21,365 nucleotides of DNA from Baffinella frigidus (GCA_026770585.1 MU646339.1:1113956-1135320); one strand, 5' to 3'. Counted from the stretch's first letter, positions 12,541 through 20,916 are shown. Notes: generated from the sequence alone by a model not told the origin. Numbers and translations: made by a program.

Positions 12541-12640
12541 TACAGGGGTACCTCGCTCATAAGAAACTGCCCCCCCCCTAGGACCACTATCATAGGCCCT
12601 AGGCATAGGCCTCTGGTGGGCCCGTTTCTTAAGGCTCATA
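12541..12640. mobile_element. Family A element, copy 4, right end broken
   Basis: Intact left arm and core, but the right arm degenerates after CGTTTCTTAAGGCTCATA and lacks the GTACCCCTGTA terminus. Confidence 0.75.
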
Positions 12641-12695
12641 GATTTTTGTATCACCCAACTCAAGGCTCACGGGTTGAGGACCTGTATCGAGAGCA

Positions 12696-12918
12696 CAGCG
12701 GTACCTCGCTCATAAGAAAGCGGAGAGCGAAACGCGATCCGAAAGCAAAAATGCTTTCTCTGCAGTCCTTTCTACGGAAGGGCGTGTCGTTGGCATATGT
12801 CGGGAGAAATTAAAACCTAAAGTTCCTAAAGGCCTCCCCCTAGGACCCTACAGTAGGGCCTAGGGCCCTATGGCGGTCCTGGGGGGGGGCGTTTTTTTAC
12901 GAGCGAGGTACCCCTGTA
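12696..12918. mobile_element. Family A element, copy 5, interrupted
   Basis: Left arm ACAGCGGTACCTCGCTCATA and intact right arm, separated by about 110 bp of extra DNA (12721-12832) placed between the left arm and the CCTAGGACCCTACAGTAGG core. The extra DNA has no clear inverted ends. Confidence 0.65.
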
Positions 12919-12992
12919 ATAACGAAGAAGAAAGAAGAGCATCTGCGTGGTGCCCGATCTGGGCCAGCGAGTGTCGCAGAAAGGATGCTCGG
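12919..12992. repeat. Dispersed module shared with 16.68 kb
   Basis: GCATCTGCGTGGTG-GATCTGGG-CG-GATC/AGTG-GCAG (about 12938-12983) resembles 16678-16718. Confidence 0.55.
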
Positions 12993-13113
12993 TACAGGGA
13001 TACCTCGCTCATAAGAAACCGCCCCTCCCTAGTACCCTACAGTAGGCCTATGCCTAGGACCCTATGGTGGTCCTCGGGGGGAGGCAGTTTCTCATGAGCG
13101 AGGTACCCCTGTA
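12993..13113. mobile_element. Family A palindromic element, copy 6
   Basis: About 121 bp with ends TACAGGGATACC and GGTACCCCTGTA and the usual core. Confidence 0.85.
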
Positions 13114-13132
13114 GTAGCGCACACCAAGGGCC

Positions 13133-13347
13133 TACAGGGGTACCTCGCTCATGAGAAACCGCACCCCCCTAGAAACGACATGGGGCCCTGGGTATCCCTT
13201 AAGTGACCAACGGGCGAATAATCGCCCGTGGAAGCCCTAGGCAGGTCCTAGGGCCCTACGGTAGGGCGTATGAGCCTACTGGTCACTTGAGGGATAGCCC
13301 TACTGTAGGGACCTCTAGGGGCTGGCGGTTTCTCATGAGCGAGGTAT
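13133..13347. mobile_element. Family A element, copy 7, with family B inserted
   Basis: Left end TACAGGGGTACCTCGCTCAT and right arm GTTTCTCATGAGCGAGGTA (terminal bases lost). Its centre is occupied by the family B element at 13193-13296. Confidence 0.8.
13193..13296. mobile_element. Family B element, copy 2, nested in family A
   Basis: About 104 bp with ends TATCCCTTAAGTGACCA and TGGTCACTTGAGGGATA, and an inner hairpin CGGGCGA-ATAA-TCGCCCG (13211-13228). It lies within family A copy 7, so family B moved after that copy landed. Confidence 0.8.
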
Positions 13348-13377
13348 TACCACTATTCGCAGTGGCCGTCTCGCCGT

Positions 13378-13872
13378 GGGTTTAGGGGTTAGGGTTGGGG
13401 TTCAGGATTTAGGGCTTAGGGTTGAGGGTTAGGGTTGAGGGTTTAGGGTTTAGGGTTAGGGTTGAGAGTTGAGGGTTTACGTTAGGGTTCAGGGATTAGG
13501 GATTAGGGTGTAGGTTGTAGGGTGTAGGGTGTAGGATGTAGGTTTTAGGGTTTAGGGTTTACATGTAGGGTTGAGGGTTGAGGGTTCAAGGTTCAGGGTT
13601 CAGGGTTCAGGGTTCCGGGTTCAGGGGTCAGGGTTCAGGGTTCAGGGTTCAGGGTTCAGGATTCATGGTTCAGGATTCAGGGTTCAGGGTTCAGGGTGCA
13701 GGGTTCAGGGGGTTAATGGTTGAGGGTTCAGTCCATTCAGGATTCAGGGTTCAGGGTTTAGGGTCTAGGGTTCAGGGTTTAGGGTTCAGGTTTCAGGGTT
13801 CAGGGTTCAGGGTTCAGGGTTCAGGTTTACAGCGTTCAGTGCTTTCGGTTTAAGTTTCAGGTTTCAGGGTTG
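13378..13872. repeat. TTCAGGG/TTTAGGG array (G-rich on + strand)
   Basis: About 490 bp of heptamers: TTTAGGG and TTGAGGG first, then a long TTCAGGG-dominated part (about 13590-13850). Orientation is opposite to the introns of the plus-strand genes. It adjoins a minus-strand coding segment, so the C-rich strand would again be the sense strand. Confidence 0.9.
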
Positions 13873-14332
13873 AGCGTGTCCCGTGCCGAGCAAGCGAGCG
13901 CCCCTGTACAGGGGTCGGAAGCCGACCATCGCCGAACCCACCTCTGCCGTAGGGGGTAGGGAGATTGCTGTTGCTGCTCCACAGGTGTGAACCGGGGGGG
14001 GGGGGCTGGATTAGTTTGTTGAAATCAACATGCTCACACTCTGTGCAACCGAGACACGACACCGAGCTCGAGCTCCTTGCCAAGGCCCTTGCCAAGGCGA
14101 TCTGCAGAACCAGGGGGTCGCGCGCAGCTCCTGCTGCCACAAGCGCCAGGGCAAGCGCATCTGCACGAAGGCTGGCGCTTGAACACCCAGGACTCGTTTG
14201 GAGTTGAGTCTCGTTCATTTACAGATCCATACACATCAAAACACACTGCGCAGCTCTCTGGCACCGCCCTCTCACGGGCGCCTCACGATGTGCGAGGGCC
14301 CCTTTGACGTCGGCGTCGCTACCGGACTGCAC
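13873..14332. other. GC-rich stretch, coding status unclear
   Basis: Several overlapping open frames on both strands, including a plus-strand ATG at about 14030 giving about 50 residues (MLTLCATETRHRARAPCQG...). None shows a clear domain or consistent codon bias over its length. Includes a G9 run at about 13995 and tandem CTTGCCAAGG (about 14077-14096). Confidence 0.4.
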
Positions 14333-14535
14333 CTAGAACTTCTTGCTGAAGTTGACCCTGTGATAGGCGGCCTTTGCGCCGCGAACGAGGAGGTCGAAGC
14401 CGGAGACGGGGGCGTCGACGCCCACGGTGCGGCAGTTGAGATCGGTGCTGCTGGAGAGAGCGAAGGTGCTGGGCGAGCGAGAGATCATGCTGGTAGTTGG
14501 TGTTGTCTTTGGGTTGCAGCCGATGAAAAATAGCG
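14333..14535 (-). CDS. Unrecognised minus-strand coding segment, C-terminal
   Basis: Minus-strand frame from a TAA at about 14536-14538 down to TAG at 14333-14335; the only in-frame ATG is at 14486-14488, giving 51 residues, or the segment is the last exon of a longer gene and starts earlier. It contains GCNPKTTPTTSMISRSPSTF, SSSTDLNCRTVGVDAPVSGF and DLLVRGAKAAYHRVNFSKKF directly before the stop. Third positions are strongly G or C (GTG GGC GTC GAC GCC), matching the confirmed exons, whereas the plus-strand frames over it look composition-driven. I do not recognise the family. An intron acceptor upstream is not obvious. Confidence 0.45.
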
Positions 14536-14582
14536 CGCTTGATTATCTCGCCGAACCGCCAAACCGCCGCTGCTACAAGATA

Positions 14583-14739
14583 CGATTCCGGACCCCACTT
14601 TACTACGCGTTTCACTACGAGATCCTAGGATTCCCGACGCCGCGTCGAAATACGTCTTCCTTTGGACTTCCTTTCGACTTCCTTTCGAGAATCCTAGGAT
14701 CTCATAGTGAAACGCGTAGTAAAGTGGGGTCCGAAATCG
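14583..14739. mobile_element. Inverted-repeat element, 51-bp arms (family D)
   Basis: Arms 14583-14633 and 14689-14739 are reverse complements with two mismatches over 51 bp, around a 55-bp centre that itself repeats CTTCCTTT(G/C)GA. The near-perfect arms suggest a recent insertion or strong hairpin. No open frame of its own. Confidence 0.85.
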
Positions 14740-14844
14740 TGTGCCTGTTGGACATTCGTCGAAGACGATTCGAAGACGCGGCGATTTGACGGAAAACGTG
14801 GATGTTGCGTTTAGGCGGACGCTCCGCGTGACCTTCGTGGAACG

Positions 14845-14866
14845 GTTACTCTAAATTTAGAGTAAC
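14845..14866. other. 22-bp perfect palindrome
   Basis: GTTACTCTAAA followed by its exact reverse complement TTTAGAGTAAC. Isolated; possibly a protein-binding site, with nothing else to support this. Confidence 0.7.
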
Positions 14867-15039
14867 GGACGTCCGAACCCTCGTGATCGACGATTGGCGA
14901 CTCGAACTCGAAAATAGATTCCGACTGTCTTGAGGAAGAGAGTCGTCTGCCTTGACGAAAACGTCCATCTATTCGTAAGGAGGACATAAGGCGGTCGGGA
15001 GGCATGGCCGGTGCTCCGCTCCCTGTGAACGGATCCCGG

Positions 15040-15600
15040 AAAAGATTGGTGTGCTGGAACCACATTGGCCCGGTGCATGTTCTGCTGCCGACGGCGCGAC
15101 CGGCTCGCGGCGCAGACGACGATAGGCAGCTGGACTCGGGATTCGGAGCGGAGGCCGACAGGCAGCCCGTTCCACGAGTTCCCAAGCCCACCCTTGCGCC
15201 AGGCTGCATCCCATCCCTGCTCCCTGTGCACGTTCTGCTGCGTGCATGCTTTGATATCCCGCGTACGGGCAAGCTCCGTTGCTCCTGCGTGCGTTCTCGC
15301 TTTCTCAAAAAGACGTCAGATTTCTTGATCGCGCAGCTTCTGTGCACGCTGGGATCGCGCCTGGCCGCACCCTCTCCCTGCTCCCTGTGAGCGTCCTGCT
15401 GCGTGCACGCTCTGCTGCCCCGCATGCATGCTCCGCTGCTCCCGCGTGGTGCGTCCTCACTTTCTACGCGCCGAAAAGGCGTAACATCATGCATGGCGTA
15501 TCTTACAGCTTGCGACTGTGCTCTCTGCCCACGCGCTCCCTGTCTCCGCGTGCTTGCTCACGCGGGTGTGCCCTGCTGCTCCCGTGTGAACCTCCCAACT
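15040..15600. repeat. Imperfect tandem repeats rich in CTGCTGCGTGCA
   Basis: Units sharing CTCCCTGTG-CGT-CTGCTG, CGTGCA-GCT-TG, AAGCTCCG(T)TGCTCC and CGT-CTC-CTTTCT recur at about 15211-15330 and 15370-15485, with weaker copies near 15050 and 15530. Long overlapping open frames on both strands arise from this periodic GC-rich DNA; I see no domain in them. Confidence 0.6.
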
Positions 15601-16260
15601 TCCGCCTACCCCGCTTTGCCGCTGCACCACTGCCGCCGCACCGCGCCCATGCCCCCATCCCCCCTGACCCCACACCCTCTACGTGAGACAACGAACCCTC
15701 ACCAGGCCACATCCCCTCCCTTCCCTTCATACTCACCGCCAACCTCTTAACCCCTAACCCTGAGGGTCCACAAGCGGCCATGACCAGGAGGCCAAGACCA
15801 ACATCTCCTGCCGCACATGATGAGCCCTCGCCATACTGCATCACCTCCCCTCCCTCCCCACCGAATTTGCTCTGCTGTCCCTATGTCGAGGTTATCTCAC
15901 TGACCTTTGCAACCCGCACATACGGGTTCTAACCTTGTATCGGTTGTAACCTTGCATCTCTCTGACCACACAAATCCTGAAACACATTGCATGCATTGAC
16001 TTCGGGGGGGAAATTATGTACACTGTTGCGAATTCGTGGATTGCTGACCCTGCTGATACCTTCAACCACATGCTTTCGCTCAAAATTTCGGTGTGGCGCA
16101 GGTGGAGGCGAGCTTTCAAGGATGGGTCGTCGCGAACAACCGAAAGGGGGGGGGCGCATCACTGCACCACGAGAAAGGGGCTCGGCCAAACCTGCATAGG
16201 TGGGTCGGGGAGCTCACCCGTAGATCGTTCCCAACTCCTCAAGAGTGAGGTGGGCGTGGC
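15600..16260. other. No convincing gene seen
   Basis: Mostly unique, C-rich at first (15600-15760), with short open frames only. A possible plus-strand exon-like piece after GGCGCAG at about 16100 (VEASFQGWVVANN) is too short to call. Confidence 0.5.
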
Positions 16261-16960
16261 CTTCGATGTGAGTGTAAAGAAAAGCACCAAAGCACCAAAG
16301 AAAAGCACCAAAGCACCAAGTAATGTAGCTCCATACCGGTAAGCTCATATGGGAGCGTGCGTGCTGCTGTATGACGTTCATTAAAGCTCCGAAGCTCCAC
16401 AGATGCACTGGGTGTTCCTCGAAGGAACACCGGTTGGCCTGCTCCCCCTTTCCGGCCAGACTGGGGGGGGCATTGAGCGCGGGGGAGGATCCTGGCACTC
16501 GGTCTTCAAGGTGGGCGGGTGATGCTGCTGGTGGGGGACATTCGCGTCCACATCTAGCAACGTCACCGGATGGCAGCTTCGTGGCGAGCGTGAGGCTCGA
16601 GGATGAGAAATGGAGAATGTGGGAAGAGGAGAGATGGGAGATGAAGAGGGTGGGAGCCACGCACATCACTTGAGCGTGCATCTGCGTGGTGTAGATCTGG
16701 GTCGCCGATCTTTGCAGGTCCTGTGGTGATGTTGGTTTCAACACACGTTCGTATCTCTCAGCATCCAGGGCGAGGCTGCGCACCGGGTGCTCTTCCTTAA
16801 TAGAAGGCATTTGCCCGAGTGCCGGTAGAACTCTCTCTGCTTGGCATTAGCACCGCAATACAGTGAGACCTTTATGAACACCAACACGGCCTGGCACCAT
16901 GTACGCACCCCCACCGAGGCTGTGTCTGAGCAGGACCTAGAGAGAGGTCATGTGCTCATC
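16261..16960. other. No convincing gene; short repeats and a palindrome
   Basis: Contains the tandem GAAAAGCACCAAAGCACCAA (about 16278-16318), the perfect hairpin GGTGTTCCT-CGA-AGGAACACC (16411-16431), and the dispersed modules shared with 12.4-13.0 kb. The longest minus-strand open frame spans these repeats and lacks a recognisable domain. Confidence 0.55.
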
Positions 16961-17102
16961 CGGAAACATGTTTAATTGAAAAGGAAATCGCCTTCAAACC
17001 AGGTTCTGGCTCTAACAAACTTACTTAGGGCCCTAGTTAACTTCGTACAACTCCTATGAACAAATAGGGGTCCATTTTCTTTTAAATTAAACATGTCACC
17101 GG
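16960..17102. mobile_element. Inverted-repeat element (family C)
   Basis: Ends CCGGAAACATGTTTAATTGA and TTTAAATTAAACATGTCACCGG-type sequence form about 30-bp imperfect inverted arms around an 85-bp centre. About 143 bp, no open frame, MITE-like. Confidence 0.7.
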
Positions 17103-17308
17103 ATTGATTGGTGCACTCTTACTAGATTCTCGAAACCGAGTGACAGTAAGCTTTATTGGTTCACGAAGGAGGGCAACTTACATTGGAACTCTTTTTGATT
17201 TAATTTTGCAGCATGACCGAGGCCTCGTGACCGAGGGTTTTGTAGGGTTTCTCGTGATTCTTGGGGTATGAACCTTGAGCAAACCGTTGGAAGGGGGCCG
17301 GGTGTTCG

Positions 17309-17477
17309 TATCCCTTAAGTGGCCATGGGGTCAAATTTGACCCCAACGAGGTGGTAGGCCCCTACCTATCCCCTTAGTGGCGAGTAGGCTCATACGCCCT
17401 ACCGTAGGACCCTAAATTTAGGACCTGCCTAGGACCTCTTGGGGGTCAATTTTGACTTCCTCACCACTCAAGGGATA
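17309..17477. mobile_element. Family B element, copy 3, long and reversed
   Basis: About 169 bp with ends TATCCCTTAAGTGGCCA and CACTCAAGGGATA and an inner palindrome GGGGTCAAATTTGACCCC (17327-17344). Its core (GGCTCATACGCCCTACCGTAGG) is the reverse complement of the copy 2 core, so it lies in the opposite orientation and has extra internal sequence. Confidence 0.75.
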
Positions 17478-17571
17478 TAGCCCTATGTAGGAGGGTAAGA
17501 GGCTACTGGGCACTGAAAGGAGTATTGAGTGGGGGGGGGGGTGGGTCGGCTGACTGCATCCGGGAGGCGAA

Positions 17572-17993
17572 AGAGATTCCGTTTCAGGAATCTCTGTGTC
17601 CCACACGAGGCGGATCTAACACCGTTTTTTAAACCCGGGAAGCTGTACACGTAAGGCGAAGAACCTAAAGGACCTAAAACAGGAAGGGGTTCTGTGATGC
17701 TCCCTTGGTTTATGTGAGCCTCGGTCGGACAGGTGACCTCTAAGTCCTTTAGGTTCTTCGAGCTCCCAACATAGGCGGACACCGGAACGTGTTCTGTAGA
17801 GAGGCCATGCTTCCTTTCGGATCACATCAAGCCCCCCTGTACAGAGGATCGCGGCAGAAACCGGCTAAAGGGTATCCTCATCGGGCATGTGACGAGCCTC
17901 GGTGGTTGACTAATGGAGGTATTTTTGATCTCGCTTGTGTATCGGGCCTGGACCTGCGCGGCCTCTCTCCTCTCTCCTGTCCGACCGAGGCTC
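17572..17993. repeat. Nested inverted repeats with dispersed module
   Basis: AGAGATTCC/GGAATCTCT hairpin (17572-17595); CGAAGAACCTAAAGGAC (about 17657) with its inverse at about 17743-17760; GAGCCTCGGTCGGACAG (17716-17732) with its exact inverse at 17977-17993. The module CCCAACATAGGCGGACACCG (about 17766) also occurs at about 12454. No convincing gene. Confidence 0.7.
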
Positions 17994-18061
17994 AACCTTC
18001 AACAGTTCAAAAGAGACGACCCGCGAGGTGTTTACTCTCTTTCGTGGGGGTCCTCTCTCAG

Positions 18062-18240
18062 GTTTAGGGTTTAGGGTTTGGGGTTTGGGGTTTAGGGTTT
18101 AGGGTTGTAGGGTTTAGGGTTTAGGGTGTAGGGTGTAGGGTTTAGGGTTTAGGGTTTAGGGTTTAGGGTTTGGGGTTTACGGTTTACGGTTTACGGTTTA
18201 CTCTTTGCGGTTTACGGTCTAGGGTTTACGGTTTCGGGTT
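18062..18240. repeat. TTTAGGG array (G-rich on + strand)
   Basis: Tandem TTTAGGG, TTTGGGG, GTAGGG and then TTTACGG heptamers. The unit changes gradually from TTTAGGG to TTTACGG toward the right end. Confidence 0.9.
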
Positions 18241-18863
18241 CCCTGAACCGTAAAGTTCTCTGGGAACGGAGTGACTTTACACTGTGTAATGTTACTCCGG
18301 TCATCCTACACGGGGTAGGATCCCCAGAATCCCGCCCCATGTGGGTCAGGTAATTGTCGCGAGTTATTTGGCCATTTCCGTTGCAGGGTGGCGTCCTTCT
18401 CTGATGACTTTCTAGTACGGTAGATCGACGAAAAGTTGGCGACCATTTGGGTTGTCGTTTCAAATATTTTAAAAAATATTTTAAAAAGGAGGGGGGGGAG
18501 AAGACCAAACGTGCTTGGCTTGACTGGATAGGTTTCATCACACGGTGCAATATGTTAAATAAAATTGAGGGGTGCATATTTTGTCGTTTCAAGGTACGAG
18601 CTCGTATGTATTTTCCCATGGTCATTTTTCTCCTTCCTTGAGAAGCGCCTTTTGATTCTCGTCCCTTCCTTCTGCGATCGACTTAACAAGTGATTTTATC
18701 GCGGCCGAACGTTTCTCAGGTGGAAACAATTGACTTTCGATTGCGGGTTTTCCGTTTCTCGGGAATTAACGGCATTTGTACGAGATGTCGCCCGAAATTT
18801 GGCAGCCTGCGGCGCAAAAAAACAGATAAACACACTTGTAAAGTCAATCACAGAAGAAAATGA
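18241..18863. other. No convincing gene seen
   Basis: AT-richer than the coding parts, with short open frames on both strands and a small TATTTTAAAAAATATTTTAA run near 18463-18485. No domain recognised. Confidence 0.55.
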
Positions 18864-18959
18864 TTCCCGCCGACTTGGAGCGGGATAGAACCGCTCCAAG
18901 TCGGCGGGAAACCATTAGTCTTGACAAGGGGTATTTTTTTCTAGCTAAAAATACCCCTT
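18864..18959. other. Two adjacent perfect hairpins
   Basis: First: TTCCCGCCGACTTGGAGCGG with its exact inverse at 18891-18910, seven-base loop. Second: AAGGGGTATTTTT (18925-18937) with its exact inverse at 18947-18959. The second is flanked by AGTCTTGAC and GGTCTTGAC direct repeats, which may be a target duplication. Confidence 0.8.
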
Positions 18960-19128
18960 GGTCTTGACGCTTGTGGCACTTATTTGACACTTGAGGACGA
19001 GAAGTCGCCAAAAGATAATCACGTCTGAAATTTGATGCACGCCACCTTTTCGATGCTGCTTAATAGACGCAAAATTTGGTTTCGTTTGTCGACCGAACAT
19101 TTTCAGAGAACGTGTTTGGACAATGTTT

Positions 19129-19228
19129 GGACTTCGAAGGGATTTTGAATAAATACCCTGAGCGACAAGGCCTAGGACCCTACGGTAGGCAAGCCGTAGG
19201 GACATAGGGGGTTCCTACGGATAAGGTA
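19129..19228. repeat. Dispersed repeat E, copy 2
   Basis: Begins GGACTTCGAAGGGATTTTGA and contains CCTAGGACCCTACGGTAGGC and CCGTAGGGACATAGGGGG, matching 8445-8541. Ends about 60 bp before the first exon of the second gene. Confidence 0.75.
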
Positions 19229-19288
19229 CGGAAAGTTTGATGACGGACGTTTGTCATTTTCGACTTTTTTTTTGAGGATCGTTTTCAG

Positions 19289-20616
19289 GAGGTGGGAGGG
19301 GAAAGGATCGGGACAAAGCGTCGAGCAAATGCCCTTTTCTGGGAATCCCCATGCTCGGGAGGACGCTTGGATGGATGGAGCCGGCAATGCAGCGCAATTG
19401 AGGTGGCAGACGCGAATGGGGCGACAGCGCGAACGGCGCCAGGAGACAGACGCTCTCTGGGGCAAGCTGGACGACCTGGTCTACAACCTAGGTGAGCGCC
19501 CCTCAACCTGAGCGAGGACAACGAGCCCCTTCGAAGAGACTATGCGCCCAGGACCGTTTGCCAGAAATTGACCTGTGCGGTTGGGGTCGTGCAGGGCCCA
19601 AGGTGGTGCTCAGATACGGAAACCATCGGGCCCATTCGATCAATTCGGGGCGGACGCGAGAAGCGCTGCTGAAGCAGGCGACTACCCAGATTCGCTGGCT
19701 GATGGCACCGGGTGCGTTTGAGCAAGCCTACACCACACGCGCGGGGGCGGGGCTGATCTCCATCATGCTCAAGAGCGGCAACATCGCGAGCCAGAGCCCG
19801 TCCTTCCAGGACCTCGCGAGCTGGGTACCGTCCGAGGCGCGCGGCAACATCCGGGTGTCACTCGAGGCGTGCGACGGCCACGACTTCCACAGCTTCTGCT
19901 CGTCGGTGGCGCGGGACGCAGGCGAGCCGTGCGGCGAGACCTTCACGCACATCTCCAGCGTCGTGGGGCGGCGCATCACGGTGCGCTTCTTCACGCGCGC
20001 GCCCGGGCCGCCCGGCCTGCGCAACCCGGAGTGGCTCCTCCTCATGCGCGCCGTCACGCTCACGCTCGTCGGGGTGCAGCCGCACCTTGCGGGGGAACTC
20101 CCAGCGTCTTCGGACAAGCGCCCGTGGTTCTTCGGGTCCGCGGAGGCAAACCCGAAACCCTAAACCCAAAACCCTAATCCCAAAACCCTGACACCCAAAC
20201 CCCAAACCCCCAACCCTAAACCCTAAACCCCAAACCCCAAACCCCAAACCCCAAATTTGGAACCCTAAACCAGCCTCAAACAACTCAAACCGTGACCAGG
20301 CACAAGACCCGATCGGCCGGTTATAAGCTGCAATTTCTCGTATTTTTAGGGTTTAAGTATTTTTAGGGTTTAAATTAACCATGCTGGTGGCAGGCGCAAG
20401 ACCCGATCGTATTCTTCTCGGCGGATCTCAGCGGCGACATGGCAGTCGCCACTCCACTGCCAGGGTGGAGTTTTTGAATTAGTCGCCACTCCATTGCCAA
20501 GGCCATCTCTGGTTCGCAGGGCTGTTGACTGATTTTTCGTTTCACTCAATCCGTGGCCAGGCGCAAGACCCGATCGGAGTCTTCTCGGCGGATTTGAGCG
20601 GCGACCTCCCGCCCCA
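19289..20616 (+). CDS. Unrecognised gene, partial: three visible exons
   Basis: Exons 19289-19491, 19595-20145 and 20561-20616. The first follows a T-rich tract and TTTTCAG and ends with donor GTGAGC; intron one (19492-19594) ends GTGCAG. Phase 1 at that junction recreates the glycine of YNLGPKVVLRYGN. The second exon is 551 bp with nearly all codons ending in G or C, and contains ASWVPSEARGNIRVSLEACD and NPEWLLLMRAVTLTLVGVQP. It most likely ends GCGGAG before a GC donor (20146), because that gives phase 0 into AQDPIGVFSADLSGDLPP of exon 3; the alternative GT donor ten bases earlier would meet a stop in exon 3. Basic N-terminal part (RWQTRMGRQRERRQE). I do not recognise the family. Start and end lie elsewhere. 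Confidence 0.65.
20147..20290. repeat. CCCTAAA/CCCCAAA array
   Basis: Heptamers begin almost directly at the proposed GC donor. Confidence 0.85.
20300..20443 (+). pseudogene. Two 5' fragments of the 20561 exon
   Basis: After GACCAG at 20300 about 20 bases match the exon start (GCACAAGACCCGATCGG). After GGCAG at 20394 a longer copy reads AQDPIVFFSADLSGDMA before diverging. Both lie upstream of the intact exon and keep the acceptor. Confidence 0.8.
20444..20520 (+). repeat. Direct repeat AGTCGCCACTCCA
   Basis: GCAGTCGCCACTCCACTGCC and AGTCGCCACTCCATTGCC occur about 38 bp apart; the first also pairs with GGTGGAG as a short inverted repeat. Confidence 0.6.
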
Positions 20617-20700
20617 GTACACCCCCAACCCTAAACCCGAAACCCGAAATCCTAAACCCCAAAACCCAAACCCTAAACCCTAAGCCCTAAACCCCAACTC

Positions 20701-20734
20701 ATCGGCGGATCTGAGAGGCGACCTCCCGCCCCCC
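20701..20734 (+). pseudogene. 3' fragment of the 20561 exon, donor lost
   Basis: TCGGCGGATCTGAGAGGCGA and CCTCCCGCCCC match the exon end; the GTACAC donor is replaced by a CCCTAAA repeat. It lies downstream of the intact exon. Confidence 0.8.
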
Positions 20735-20882
20735 TAAACCCCAAACTCTAAACCCTAAACCCTAAACCCTGAACCCTAAACCCTAGACCCTAAACCCTGA
20801 ACCCCAAACCCCAAACCCCAAACCCCAAACCCCAAACCCTAAACCCCAAACCCTAAACCAAACACCCTAAACCCTAAAACAG

Positions 20883-20916
20883 GTGGACGGTACAGGCGGC
20901 GCATGTCCGGTTTGCC
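20883..20916 (+). CDS. Possible further exon or 5' exon fragment
   Basis: After AAAACAG it reads, in the phase left by 20616, QWTVQAAHVRFA. The non-repetitive GC-rich bases stand out from the arrays on both sides. No clear donor follows, so it may be a 5' fragment of an exon outside the window. Confidence 0.35.

Noticed and set aside
11595-13347. Rho-independent terminators
   Set aside because: The palindromes are 121 bp repeated elements in eukaryotic DNA, with no T-tract logic or bacterial genes.
13850-14218. A 122-residue minus-strand frame downstream of the minus-strand segment
   Set aside because: It runs into the TTCAGGG array, and plus-strand frames over the same bases look equally plausible; no domain.
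14811-15494. A 227-residue minus-strand frame
   Set aside because: It lies over tandem GC-rich repeats, overlaps several other long frames on both strands and shows no domain.
16101-16150. Exon-like piece VEASFQGWVVANN after GGCGCAG
   Set aside because: Too short, no partner exons or donor recognised; possible but unsupported.
16214-16810. A 198-residue minus-strand frame
   Set aside because: It spans the CACCAAAG tandem repeat and dispersed repeat modules; codon use is unlike the confirmed exons.
19728-20117. Antisense frames over the second gene
   Set aside because: They are shadows of a very GC-rich exon; the plus frame has the consistent third-position bias and phase-matched splice sites.
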